Assembly (NCBI GenBank): GCA_003170935.1
Contig: PMYA01000104.1
Coordinates: forward strand, 7,508-25,341
Direction of reading: 5' to 3'
Origin: Methanobacteriota archaeon
GTDB lineage: Archaea; Halobacteriota; Bog-38; Methanoflorentales; Methanoflorentaceae
Length of the DNA: 17,834 nucleotides
The notes under the pieces are model-generated. The model worked only from the letters and a program-made list of their open reading frames with translations, was not told where the DNA came from and did no database searches. A program made the translations under genes and the position numbers. Positions 1 through 7,675 of the stretch are shown here, piece by piece (the first letter of the stretch is position 1; each line of letters opens with the position of its first letter).

Positions 1-914
1 GCCATCTTCCGAACCCCTACCGTCATTACTACGGTGATTACGGCGGGCAGTCCCTCGGGTATCGCTGACACTGCTTGGCTGACCGCTATAAGAAACATCT
101 CAAAGAGCGAAAAATTGCGGAGCACGCCTACGACGAAGAGGATGCCAACGATTACAAGAACGAGGATGCCCATCCATTTTCCCAGCACTCCGAGATCTTT
201 CTGCAGCGGTGTTTCTTCGCGTTCTGCGCTTTGGACAAACTCGGCTATTCTTCCGAATTCAGTAGCACGTCCCGTAGCGACGACAACGGCCTCCCCACGC
301 CCCTCAGTGACACCCGTTCCGGAGTACACCATGTTCGACGTGTGAGCGTGCGTTTGTTTGACCACCGTCTCTGATTCGCCGGTAAGCATCGACTCGTCCA
401 CTTTCAGCGTTTTACAGGAAAACAACCGTGCGTCTGCTGGAACTCGATCTCCTGCTTGGAGCAGTATCACATCACCGGGTACTATCTGCCGCGTGTCGAT
501 CACTTCAGGAACGCCGGCTCTGACCGCCGTGCTCTTAGGGGCGGCAAGTTCCTTCAGGGTCTCAAGAACGTTTTCTGCCTTATTTTCCTGAAAAAAGCCG
601 ATAATAGCATTTACGACCAAGATGAGCGCAATGACGAGCGCGTCCACGATGGAACCAAAGAAGAGCGTGATCACGGCTGCGACAATCAAAATATAGATCA
701 GCGGGCTTTTGAACTGCCTGAGGAACACAAGGAACTTGTTCGGCTTTTTCCCTTGCGGAAGTTCGTTCGTGCCAACCGTCGAGAGACGTTTGGAAGCTTC
801 AGCCTGAGTAAGCCCTTGCGGACTTGAGCTTACCAGGTTGAACGTCTCTTCGAGACTCAGAGCGTGCCAGTCTTCAGGATATGTGGCTAATTTTATTCCT
901 CCTGTTTCACGCAA
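1..914 (-). CDS. Type II P-type cation-transporting ATPase, N-terminal part (runs off left edge)
   Basis: The reverse strand reads without a stop from the in-frame TGA at 996-998 to the window edge, giving about 300 residues of an ATP-driven cation pump. Visible in order: the cation-ATPase N-terminal domain (WHALSLEETFNLV), two membrane helices (around PLIYILIVAAVITLF and DALVIALILVVNAII), the actuator domain with PGDVILLQAGDRVPADARL and TGES (dephosphorylation loop), a third helix (MGILVLVIVGILFVVGVL), and helix 4 with the ion-site motif IPEGLP. The phosphorylation (DKTGT) and nucleotide-binding domains would lie outside the window. IPEGLP and the N-terminal domain place it in type II (Ca2+, Na+ or H+ pumps); the transported ion cannot be read. 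The start is unclear: TTG at 914 is the only canonical codon and has no Shine-Dalgarno, whereas AGGAGG lies 7 bases before an in-frame TTA at 890. Confidence 0.93.
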   Translation of the reverse strand, partial: MRETGGIKLATYPEDWHALSLEETFNLVSSSPQGLTQAEASKRLSTVGTNELPQGKKPNKFLVFLRQFKSPLIYILIVAAVITLFFGSIVDALVIALILVVNAIIGFFQENKAENVLETLKELAAPKSTAVRAGVPEVIDTRQIVPGDVILLQAGDRVPADARLFSCKTLKVDESMLTGESETVVKQTHAHTSNMVYSGTGVTEGRGEAVVVATGRATEFGRIAEFVQSAEREETPLQKDLGVLGKWMGILVLVIVGILFVVGVLRNFSLFEMFLIAVSQAVSAIPEGLPAVITVVMTVGVRKM

Positions 915-998
915 TGCATCTGCACTCTTTTTGATCCCCTCGTTTATGACCTTTTGCTGTGAGCTTTCGGTCGCGTTGAAGGCGTCGAAGTGAGATCA

Positions 999-1008
999 TA
1001 AGCGCTTA
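999..1008. repeat. Perfect 10-bp palindrome TAAGCGCTTA
   Basis: TAAGCGCTTA lies in the intergenic region between the ATPase gene (-) and the orphan gene at 1137 (+). Its core AAGCGCTT recurs between thiL and the DUF89 gene near 10926. Its position ahead of the ATPase would suit an operator, but two short copies are weak evidence. Confidence 0.25.
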
Positions 1009-1136
1009 CGCCCCATAAGACAATCGTGTCGTTTAGAAGGCCACAATACTAAAACTCAAAAAAATATTAAAATGACGCCGATAACGGAGCACGCTACTAT
1101 TAAATGGAGCGCAGACTGTTAAGGAGCGGGTATCAC

Positions 1137-1460
1137 ATGTCATTTTGCTGCTACAACAGCCAAAAACAGCTCGCGCGCAACGGGGTAAAGGGCGTTATTA
1201 TATCGACGGAAAATGTGAAAGCCCGACCCGAAACGGTGCTCATAGACGCGAATAGCGTCTATGTCGTGATGACGTATGACACGATTTACGATGCGGTGCT
1301 CGGACATACCTATTGGTGTCATGAGGTAGCCGACGCGATAAAAAACCAAAATACTATTTCTAACGCGTGGTGCAAACAAATTACGTTAAAACCTCGCGAC
1401 GAGAATGATCCCGAGTATTTAGAGGGTGTCAAAATACGTGCAGATAGCTTTAGTTATTAA
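1137..1460 (+). CDS. Hypothetical protein, 107 aa
   Basis: I do not recognise this protein. ATG 1137 is chosen because AAGGAG ends 10 bases upstream; an ATG at 1104 would add 11 residues but has no such site. An A/T-rich TATA-like stretch (AAAAATATTAA, about 1060-1071) lies upstream. The protein has no obvious membrane helix or signal peptide. It starts MSFCCYNS, has an I/V-rich centre (KGVIIST, SVYVVMTYDTIYDAV) suggesting a small alpha/beta fold, and holds two isolated cysteines in YWCHEV and AWCKQI. The next gene in the same direction, nifB, has its own promoter 300 bases on, so it is probably monocistronic. It could be a chance frame, though the site-to-start spacing and ordinary codon use argue for a real gene. 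Confidence 0.5.
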   Translation: MSFCCYNSQKQLARNGVKGVIISTENVKARPETVLIDANSVYVVMTYDTIYDAVLGHTYWCHEVADAIKNQNTISNAWCKQITLKPRDENDPEYLEGVKIRADSFSY

Positions 1461-1780
1461 CAAAATTAGCGACCGTTCCAGGGGAGAAATTAGCTAAAAA
1501 AATCGTGGGAGCATTGTCCCTATCAGTTGAAGACCACGAACGAAGCTTAATTTATCATCTTGTGCTTCTTTGCTCAAAATCCTCACCTTTTGCCTTGCTA
1601 TTTGCTATCATCTGATTGGATTGTGGGGAGAACATTGCCTGACAGATAAGGACGATCTTTTTTTCACTATTGAAACCGGCAACCTTTCAAAAAAATCAAT
1701 AAAACAACGCGGAAAGGGTGCAGTGGCTAAATCTAACAATTGAACTTTTTTATACATTCACAACGCATGTAGTACTGACT
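1461..1780. other. Intergenic stretch ahead of nifB
   Basis: About 320 A/T-rich bases. The only recognisable element is the nifB promoter candidate at its right end. A GTG at 1718 is in frame with nifB, but the promoter would then lie inside the coding region. I see no RNA gene or long repeat. Confidence 0.5.
1746..1755 (+). promoter_or_regulatory. TATA box candidate for nifB
   Basis: TTTTTTATAC lies about 30 bases ahead of ATG 1781. Archaeal transcription starts about 25 bases downstream of the box, so the mRNA would have a leader of only a few bases. This supports ATG 1781 over GTG 1718. Confidence 0.5.
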
Positions 1781-2674
1781 ATGTCCGATGAAATAAGAAC
1801 TGCAGATGTCAAAGGTAGTAAAGTCCAGTGGGACCCGGCACAGATGCGCAAGATCCAGGAACATCCCTGCTTTTCCGAAAAAGCGTGCCACTCATTCGGG
1901 CGGTGTCATGTTCCGGTAGCACCCAAATGCAATATTCAATGTAACTATTGTATTCGTGACTTTGACTGTGTGAATGAAAGCCGCCCCGGCGTCACAACAA
2001 AAGTACTCAATCCTGATGAGTCTATGGAATTGGTTAAAGAAGCACTTGACAAATATGAATACATTAAGGTCATAGGGATCGCCGGGCCGGGTGAACCGCT
2101 CGCAAACGAAGAGACCTTTGAAACGCTTCGCCGCCTTCACGAACAGTATCCTAACGTTATCAAGTGCATCAGTACAAATGGACTATTGCTCCCCGAAAAG
2201 ATCGACCTGCTCGAGAAATATGATGTGGGCAATATCACCGTCACCCTTAACGCCATTGACCCGGAGATCAGCGCAAAGATCTACCAGTTTATTACTTACA
2301 AGGGCAAAACCTATACGGGGATCGAAGCTGCAAAAATTCTTCTCTCCCAGCAGCTAAAAGGCATTGAAGAGGCGGTAAAGCGGCATATGATCGTGAAAAT
2401 CAATACGGTCTATATCCCGGGCATCAACGACGAACATATTCCAGAGATTGCAAAAAAGGTAAGCGAAATGGGAGTGTACACGTTCAACGTTATCCCCCTT
2501 ATTGCACAATACAAGTTTGCCGATATTACGCCGCCCACACCAGAGATGAAGCGTAAAATGCAGGACGAATGTTCAAAATACTTAAAACAAATGCGCCATT
2601 GCAAGCGATGCCGGGCAGATGCGATCGGAAAACTTGGAGAAGATGTTCAGTCCTGTCTATACGAAATAAAATGA
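1781..2674 (+). CDS. nifB: NifB-type radical SAM protein (FeMo-cofactor core synthase family)
   Basis: 297 residues. NifB fuses two [4Fe-4S] clusters and inserts a SAM-derived carbide and a sulfide to form NifB-co, precursor of the nitrogenase cofactors. The radical SAM motif CNIQCNYC (C50, C54, C57) is preceded by PVAPK and followed by RDFDCVNESRPG, the NifB signature. C30 (EHPCFS) and C63 are also NifB-like. GIAGPGEPL (about 99-107) is the SAM-binding GGEP equivalent. The C-terminal HCKRCRADAIG (H273, C274, C277) matches the NifB motif that helps hold the extra clusters. The NifX-like tail of bacterial NifB is absent, as is usual in archaea. No other cofactor-assembly gene adjoins it; a nitrogenase component-1-like gene is 5.6 kb downstream. 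The family is clear; whether it serves a true nitrogenase is not. Confidence 0.93.
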   Translation: MSDEIRTADVKGSKVQWDPAQMRKIQEHPCFSEKACHSFGRCHVPVAPKCNIQCNYCIRDFDCVNESRPGVTTKVLNPDESMELVKEALDKYEYIKVIGIAGPGEPLANEETFETLRRLHEQYPNVIKCISTNGLLLPEKIDLLEKYDVGNITVTLNAIDPEISAKIYQFITYKGKTYTGIEAAKILLSQQLKGIEEAVKRHMIVKINTVYIPGINDEHIPEIAKKVSEMGVYTFNVIPLIAQYKFADITPPTPEMKRKMQDECSKYLKQMRHCKRCRADAIGKLGEDVQSCLYEIK

Positions 2675-2830
2675 TACTTTTTTGCAAAAATTACAGCACA
2701 GGTATCCCGTTTTTAGAAAAATAATACGTTTCCTGAACGTCAGCAAGCGTCTGATCGCGATAGAAAGTCGCTTCTCTCGAACTGCTGTGAGCAATTGTGA
2801 TTCGACATACTGTTATCTAACGTAATGTAC

Positions 2831-2861
2831 GCAGCAAAGAACGCTGCACTCTTCTTTTTTT
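2831..2861 (+). terminator. Hairpin plus T-run downstream of nifB
   Basis: A 5-bp stem (GCAGC at 2831-2835, GCTGC at 2843-2847) is followed by CACTCTTC and a T-run ending at 2861. An earlier T6 at 2678-2683, just after the nifB stop, could also end transcription, since archaea often use oligo-T alone. Confidence 0.4.
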
Positions 2862-2924
2862 ACGGCATTACGCGGCAAAATCCCGCTATCAGTTTTACGA
2901 GATTCGCCGGTTAGGCAGAGCGGA

Positions 2925-3542
2925 TCACAAGGTGAGAGCTAAGCCAACGGGACTGGATAAGTCGGTTTCCCATGAGGTTATGTTATGGGTTCCCCGTTCA
3001 AGCCAACTGGCGAGTGTCGGTAAATATCCCTTGCTGATTGCCTTGCGGAGCACCGATTCAGCAAGGCCGTCGATCTCCAGAAATATTGTACCAACCTTAT
3101 CCGTCTGAAGCCCCCCCACCTTTTTGACCTCCCTGCTTAAGATGTTACGGTAATACCAAGCATCATCATTATTCGTCAGGAGGCTTGCGAGAATAACGTT
3201 TATAGCTGCCAAGCCGATTGGGGTTAAGATGAGCGCCCACAGTCCTTCGACGCTGGCGCCTGGTACTAATTTGCTTGTGAGCCAAACCAGCAACGCATTC
3301 AGCAGCAACGCTCCTATGCCAAAGGTGTAAGTTAGGAACCGCAGCGTGGATCGGGTGAGAATTGGCCATAGGATTGCATTGACAATTCCTAGCACCACCA
3401 CGAAGGCAATTGCTGCAGCAAAACTGTTGACGCTGAGTCCGGGAATAAAGTGAACCAGGAGGAGGAGGCCAACGGCCTCGCCGACCCAAATCACAAGGTT
3501 TCGAGAAACGTTGCGTAAATAATGCTTCGTCTTGTTCTCCAT
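2925..3542 (-). CDS. Holin-like four-helix membrane protein fused to a truncated alkaline-phosphatase-like domain
   Basis: 205 residues. Residues 13-125 form four hydrophobic segments with P(G)LSV and NAILWPIL, as in the phage-holin 4 superfamily (YvlD-like) membrane proteins, known from cells as well as phages. Residues about 148-198 (GTIFLEIDGL, AISKGYLPTLASWLERG, WETDLSS) match the start of the alkaline phosphatase/phosphodiesterase domain that follows the holin part in long family members. The match stops abruptly after DLSS and the frame ends ten residues later. None of the three frames downstream resumes the domain, so this looks like a deletion or rearrangement rather than a single-base frameshift. 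The metal-binding remainder is missing, so the phosphatase half is probably inactive. ATG follows the stop of the metallophosphoesterase gene directly, so the two share an operon. Confidence 0.75.
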   Translation of the reverse strand: MENKTKHYLRNVSRNLVIWVGEAVGLLLLVHFIPGLSVNSFAAAIAFVVVLGIVNAILWPILTRSTLRFLTYTFGIGALLLNALLVWLTSKLVPGASVEGLWALILTPIGLAAINVILASLLTNNDDAWYYRNILSREVKKVGGLQTDKVGTIFLEIDGLAESVLRKAISKGYLPTLASWLERGTHNITSWETDLSSPVGLALTL

Positions 3543-4397
3543 TTACGCCCCATCTGCGCAAGTTAAGGTAAAAACCGTAATCTCAGGTGGGCAGTTGACC
3601 CGTATCCAGAAGACATTGGTTCCAAGACCACGACTCGTGTATTGGACCATGTCGCCGACTTGATATCGACCCAGCGGGTATTTCTTAGCGTGAGGCGCTT
3701 TCACTAACGTTCCTATGTAAGGGATGATGAATTGGCCGCCGTGCGAATGACCCGAGATCTGTAGACTAAACCGCCCCGTCGTTGCGCTCACGTCAGCAAA
3801 GTCAGGTTCATGGGCCAACAGGATTGCAGGACCTGAGGGCGGAAGTTTACTGAGCACGACATCGAGGCGATGTTTGTGGAGGGAAACGCTGTCGACGCCG
3901 GCGATGTGTAACGCTGCCCCCCCTCGACGGAGCGTATAGACGTCATTACTAAGGTCGATGATGTTGCTTTGCTGTAATATCTCTCGAACTGCTGCCTCCC
4001 CTACCCAGTGATCGTGATTTCCGAGAACTGCGACACTCACGTCATTTGGGTTTAGTTTAGTAAATGATGCAATCGTCTCCGTGGAATATCGATCAACCTC
4101 GTATGAGAAGAGATCGCCAATAATTGCGATCAGATCAGGGTGTTGCTTGTTTATCATTCCAATTACGCCGTCTAAGCGTTTCGGGTTAAGCCATTGGCCG
4201 AGGTGGATATCTGCAATGCTTGCTATCCTGTAACCGTCGAAGGCGGGATTTAAGTCAGGAATGGTCACACATACGTGCTCGATCTGAAAAACGCCCGGCT
4301 CAAACCCGTCGTGTCCCGTTTTTTCAGATAACGCTGTCATGGCCATCTGTAGGTCTCTGCGAAAAGTGAGGATTCTCACGCGGCGTTTTCTCTTCAT
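3543..4397 (-). CDS. YkuE/YaeI-like metallophosphoesterase
   Basis: 284 residues of a calcineurin-type dimetal phosphoesterase. All metal-binding motifs are present in order: ADIHLG (D63, H65), GDLFS (D95), GNHDHW (N127, H128, D129), AHEPD (H196) and GHSHGGQ (H217, H219). GHSHGGQ and the spacing fit the YkuE/YaeI branch, which acts at membranes on lipid-linked or cell-wall phosphodiesters. The substrate cannot be read here. The N-terminus is basic (MKRKRRVR) without a clear signal peptide or helix, so membrane association would have to come from a partner; M18 or M20 are alternative starts. The holin/phosphatase gene follows with no gap. A TATA-like TTATAC lies near 4460 on this strand. Confidence 0.88.
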   Translation of the reverse strand: MKRKRRVRILTFRRDLQMAMTALSEKTGHDGFEPGVFQIEHVCVTIPDLNPAFDGYRIASIADIHLGQWLNPKRLDGVIGMINKQHPDLIAIIGDLFSYEVDRYSTETIASFTKLNPNDVSVAVLGNHDHWVGEAAVREILQQSNIIDLSNDVYTLRRGGAALHIAGVDSVSLHKHRLDVVLSKLPPSGPAILLAHEPDFADVSATTGRFSLQISGHSHGGQFIIPYIGTLVKAPHAKKYPLGRYQVGDMVQYTSRGLGTNVFWIRVNCPPEITVFTLTCADGA

Positions 4398-4715
4398 AAT
4401 CTTCTGTGCTCGACTAAGGTTACGCTAATCGTGACCATTCTTAATATGCGGATCTTGTAGTATAAGGATATTTCAAGGCTTTTTGACTAGGCAGTCCTCA
4501 ATAAGTGGATGTGGCTGCGAGATAAATCTGGCGTCTATTCACAGATTGAATCCGCTAAAGCAGTTCCACAGATTGGTCGGTGCCAAACGCCTCAGCAACA
4601 TCGAAACTCTCATGCACCATAGGGGTAGAATAGAGCGAAGCATTCAACGCACGTATAGTCGTTCCTCCGTCTAACTCTTTGTGTGTTAAAACGATCTTTA
4701 AAAGAAACCCAATAA
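4398..4715. other. Intergenic stretch between cls and the metallophosphoesterase gene
   Basis: About 318 bases with no supportable gene. A plus-strand frame at 4483-4674 has no family resemblance. A minus-strand frame overlapping the end of cls reads partly protein-like but lacks a start. The left end holds the probable promoter of the metallophosphoesterase gene. Confidence 0.45.
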
Positions 4716-6164
4716 CTAGAGCAACGCTGAAAAAAGGCGCGAAATTGACTCTTTTATTTTGACAGTAGAGGACCGGTCAGCATACCGTTGCGGAGTCAGC
4801 TCTGTGCAGGTTTCTAGATCTTTTTCGAACGCCTCTTTCAGGGATCGGGCCACTGTTTCATCATATATAATCGCGTTGGTCTCAAAATTCAACCCGAAGC
4901 TCCGAAGATCCCAGTTTGCACTCCCCACTGACGCGGCGACCTTATCCACGACGATCGTCTTTGCGTGAAGGAACCCATTTTCGTACGTATATCCTCGTAC
5001 TCCTGATTCGAGCAGCAGCCCCACGAATGAAAGCCCTGCCCAATAGACAAAGGGATGATCTGGCCGGTTCGGAATCATAATCCGCACGTCAATCCCAGAA
5101 AGTGCTGCAATCCGTAGCGCGTCGCGCACGCTATCATCAGGGATAAAATAGGGCGTCTGTAGATATACTGACTCAGTCGCAGAATTGATCATCTTAAGGT
5201 ATGCCTCTTTTATTGGGTTCCAGTAGGTATCTGGCCCACCTGAGACTACTTGCACCGCAGCTCCAGAAGACGGCGCGATATCAGGGAAATAGCGATGCTG
5301 GTATACCTGTCGCTCTCCTTTTGCCGCATAGTTCCAATCAAAGAAGAAGCGAAGCTGACAGGCCAAAGCTGCATTTCCTTCAATCCGTACGGCGGCGTCG
5401 CGCCAGTACCCCCACTTCTTGACTTTACCGAGATATTCATCACCGATGTTGAATCCTCCAACAAAGGCGGTCTTTCCATCGATGACCGCAATTTTTCGGT
5501 GGTTCCTAAAATTTGACCGCAGGTTCAGAAAGCGTATCCGTGAAGGGAAAAAGAATGCAACCTGCCCGCCCGCGCTCTTTAGGTTACAAAAAAAATTTCG
5601 CGGTAGCCGAGCACAGCCGAGGCCGTCGCACAAAACCCTGACTTCGACGCCCACCGATGCACGCTCAGTAAGCACATCTCTAAGCTCGTGGCTGAGTCCG
5701 TCATCCCTCCAAATATAGTATTCGAGGTGGACATGATCGCGCGCTCCTTTAATTGCGGCAACAAGGTCAGCAAATTTTTCACTGCCGTCAGTGTAAGGTT
5801 TAACCTGGTTGTTCGTCGAAAGCATCGAACCGTTGTCCTCAATAAGCATCAAAATCATGCGGCGGAAGACGCTAGACAAGTGATTGAGGGCCGGAATCTC
5901 GCGCGTTTTCAATTCGCTTTTCTGCTGTTCGATAAGGGTTCTTAAAGCCTCATCTGCGTCCTGCTTACTTTGAAACATCTTCTTTTTTCGATAATTCTGA
6001 CCAAGGAAGACGTACAGAACAAACCCGACAACGGGTAAGAAGAAGAGGACCAAAAGCCAGGCCCAGACAGCGGCCGAATTTTTCCTCTCAAAAAAGACAA
6101 TGGTAATAGCGAAAAGAAGATCCGAGATAAGAATTGCGATCAGTATGAGGTCAGTAATACTCAT
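4716..6164 (-). CDS. cls: Cardiolipin synthase, phospholipase D superfamily
   Basis: 482 residues, the normal length of bacterial-type Cls. It joins phospholipid head groups or glycerol by transphosphatidylation; in archaea this type makes the archaeal cardiolipin analogues. Two N-terminal membrane helices (about 5-24 and 32-55) are followed by two phospholipase D halves with catalytic HKD motifs: HRKIAVID (H222, K224, D229) with GGFNIGDEYLG, and HAKTIVVD (H400, K402, D407) with GSANWDLRSFGLNFE. PYFIPDDSV in the second half is also typical. It lies upstream of the metallophosphoesterase and holin-like genes on the same strand, but the 318-base gap suggests a separate promoter. The family is usually bacterial, so an old transfer is likely (inference). 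Confidence 0.95.
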   Translation of the reverse strand: MSITDLILIAILISDLLFAITIVFFERKNSAAVWAWLLVLFFLPVVGFVLYVFLGQNYRKKKMFQSKQDADEALRTLIEQQKSELKTREIPALNHLSSVFRRMILMLIEDNGSMLSTNNQVKPYTDGSEKFADLVAAIKGARDHVHLEYYIWRDDGLSHELRDVLTERASVGVEVRVLCDGLGCARLPRNFFCNLKSAGGQVAFFFPSRIRFLNLRSNFRNHRKIAVIDGKTAFVGGFNIGDEYLGKVKKWGYWRDAAVRIEGNAALACQLRFFFDWNYAAKGERQVYQHRYFPDIAPSSGAAVQVVSGGPDTYWNPIKEAYLKMINSATESVYLQTPYFIPDDSVRDALRIAALSGIDVRIMIPNRPDHPFVYWAGLSFVGLLLESGVRGYTYENGFLHAKTIVVDKVAASVGSANWDLRSFGLNFETNAIIYDETVARSLKEAFEKDLETCTELTPQRYADRSSTVKIKESISRLFSALL

Positions 6165-6446
6165 GTTTTCTTTTGAGGACTCGTCCGCAATGGCGCGCTG
6201 TGGCCGTGGTTTGAATGGTTTCAGAGCAGATAATCTCTTTGATTATGTTCGTGGAGCACCGCACGCTATGCAAGTGGCAGCTGAGCCGTGAGTCTGACGG
6301 GCCCCATTTTACCAGACGATTGGCACCTTGTTCATAATAAGCCCTATCAACATCTTCCGACTGGATCGGCCCGAGCCGCCGAAACTACTTCGATCAACGC
6401 TCAGTGACCGTATCATTTAGAAAGGAGTTGATCCGGTCATCAAAAG

Positions 6447-6968
6447 CTAAGGCTGCTCCAGCAGGTGAGCAACGAGGGCTCCGAATTTGCGCGCGCTCTG
6501 TTCATCAAGCTTGTTGACTTGCTTAATCAGTACCCCTATAAGTTTAGCAAAATCCTCTATGAGCTTCCTGTCTGTATCGGAGAGCTTGTTAACGTCGAGA
6601 TATCCCCCAAACACCTCGATTGCTCGAACGCGCCCTTCAGCGCGCGCTTGCAAGTCTGCCACGTACCGATGCACGAGCTCCTCTTTAGGCACTGCCCCGT
6701 AGTCGACGCAGACAACGAAAAGCGCCACGTCTTTGTCGTTTAATTGATCGCGGTTTGCAGTAAGGAAGTTCACCACACTAGGCAGCGGATGCTCTTCGTA
6801 AATCGGAGAACCGATCACGATGAAGTCGAAACCGCCCGGATCAGCTTCGGCGACGTTCCGTACAACCACGTCGACGTGTCCTTCGCTCGCTGCCCCTTCA
6901 GCTATCCACCGCGCAACGGTTTTCGTGGAGCCGTATCGCGTGTCGTAAATGATTAGAATGCGAGCCAT
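6447..6968 (-). CDS. Flavodoxin-domain protein
   Basis: 173 residues. An FMN-binding flavodoxin fold: ARILIIYDTRYGSTKTVA is beta-1 plus the phosphate-binding loop, FIVIGSPIYEEHPLPSVVNF is the second FMN loop region, and VALFVVCVDYGAV the next strand. The layout resembles HemG-like (protoporphyrinogen oxidase-type) flavodoxins, but the substrate cannot be told; an electron-carrier role is equally possible. ATG 6968 is chosen because the fold begins two residues later. A GTG at 7007 overlaps the upstream isf stop as GTGA and would add 13 unstructured residues; such overlap would couple translation. Cotranscription with isf points to a shared redox role. Confidence 0.85.
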   Translation of the reverse strand: MARILIIYDTRYGSTKTVARWIAEGAASEGHVDVVVRNVAEADPGGFDFIVIGSPIYEEHPLPSVVNFLTANRDQLNDKDVALFVVCVDYGAVPKEELVHRYVADLQARAEGRVRAIEVFGGYLDVNKLSDTDRKLIEDFAKLIGVLIKQVNKLDEQSARKFGALVAHLLEQP

Positions 6969-7003
6969 GCCGCCTGTTACACCGTCCGCATGAGTTCCAG
7001 CAA

Positions 7004-7579
7004 TCACGTGTGCAGCTTCTTAAGGAGCCACGCCATATTCTTGCCAAGGGCGGTCATCGTCGCCAAGCCCTCCGCATCATTTTGCACTTCGCCAACAGCA
7101 TGGCCAATCCCGATATTCCAGTAGCTCGATCCGGGAATGATCATCTGACTGATGAGAAAGAAGTGATTGATCGAGTCGAAAGTGTGGATGGCCCCAGCCC
7201 GTCTTACAGCAACGACTGCCGCACCGACTTTGCGCTGAAACATGTCGTCATTTGCCCGAGCCACGAAACCAGCTCGTTCAATAAGTGCTTTGAGTCCAGA
7301 CGAGAGGTCAGCAAAGTAAGTCGGCGAACCCAGAATGATCCCGTCCGCTTCGACCATCTTATCGAGGTAATCATTCATAGAATCGCTAGTCACAGCGCAG
7401 CGCTGATCTTGGTTCTCCTTGCACTTGGAGCACGCGATACAGCCTTGGAGCTGTGTTCCTGCAAGTTGAACAAGCTCGGTCTCTATTCCTTCTTTTTCGA
7501 GTTCGCTAAGCACCTGCTTAATAAGAATTGCCGTGTTGCCATCCTTGCGTGCACTGCCGTTAATAGCTATAACCTTTAT
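7004..7579 (-). CDS. isf: Iron-sulfur flavoprotein, Isf family
   Basis: 191 residues if started at ATA 7579. Isf proteins are FMN plus [4Fe-4S] flavoproteins of anaerobic archaea, linked to ferredoxin-dependent reduction of O2 and H2O2. INGSARKDGNT (6-16) is the FMN phosphate loop, LGSPTYFADLSSGLKALIERAG the second flavin loop. The compact cysteine motif CxxCxxCx7C (C47, C50, C53, C61) is the Isf hallmark. The only canonical in-frame start, GTG 7513, would delete the FMN loop. The frame stays open upstream to a TAG at 7595-7597 and holds no ATG, GTG or TTG there. A strong GGGGGAG ends 5 bases before ATA 7579, where homologues begin MKVIAINGS. The gene therefore starts at ATA, or an ATG has been lost. 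TTATAAAG near 7641-7648 is a plausible promoter. The flavodoxin gene follows directly. Confidence 0.85.
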   Translation of the reverse strand: MKVIAINGSARKDGNTAILIKQVLSELEKEGIETELVQLAGTQLQGCIACSKCKENQDQRCAVTSDSMNDYLDKMVEADGIILGSPTYFADLSSGLKALIERAGFVARANDDMFQRKVGAAVVAVRRAGAIHTFDSINHFFLISQMIIPGSSYWNIGIGHAVGEVQNDAEGLATMTALGKNMAWLLKKLHT

Positions 7580-7675
7580 AGAAACTCCCCCTTCCTAAGG
7601 TCTTGTGAACGACCCTTCATGAGCAGCACTGAAAGACGCTTTATAACTGTTGCGTTGCTAATCTGAAGCCGTTCT

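Noticed and set aside
1461..1717. CRISPR-like fragment (GTTTCAATAGTGAAA on the minus strand)
   Set aside because: Occurs once; no repeat-spacer periodicity anywhere in the window.
1718..1780. N-terminal extension of NifB from GTG 1718
   Set aside because: The extra 21 residues have no similarity to NifB and the TATA-like box lies inside them.
2691..2816. Minus-strand 41-codon open frame between nifB and the holin-like gene (ending in DVQETYYFSKNGIPVL)
   Set aside because: Reads somewhat protein-like but has no start and no recognised family. It might be debris from the event that cut the holin/phosphatase gene; too short to call.
4483..4674. 63-codon plus-strand frame in the gap before cls
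   Set aside because: No ribosome-binding site, no motif, arginine-rich composition typical of a chance frame.
4550..4780. Minus-strand frame overlapping the end of cls with a hydrophobic stretch (SVALVIGFLLKIVL) followed by protein-like sequence
   Set aside because: It has no plausible start codon or ribosome-binding site and overlaps the clearly coding cls C-terminus. It could be a remnant, but I cannot support it.
6420..6440. AAAGGAGTTGATCCGG resembling the anti-Shine-Dalgarno complement or a 16S end
   Set aside because: A single short match without other rRNA sequence; chance similarity.
7010..7666. A 218-codon plus-strand open frame across isf
   Set aside because: It is antisense to isf and the start of its leader, and it has no family resemblance. 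The minus-strand frame encodes clear FMN and Fe-S motifs.
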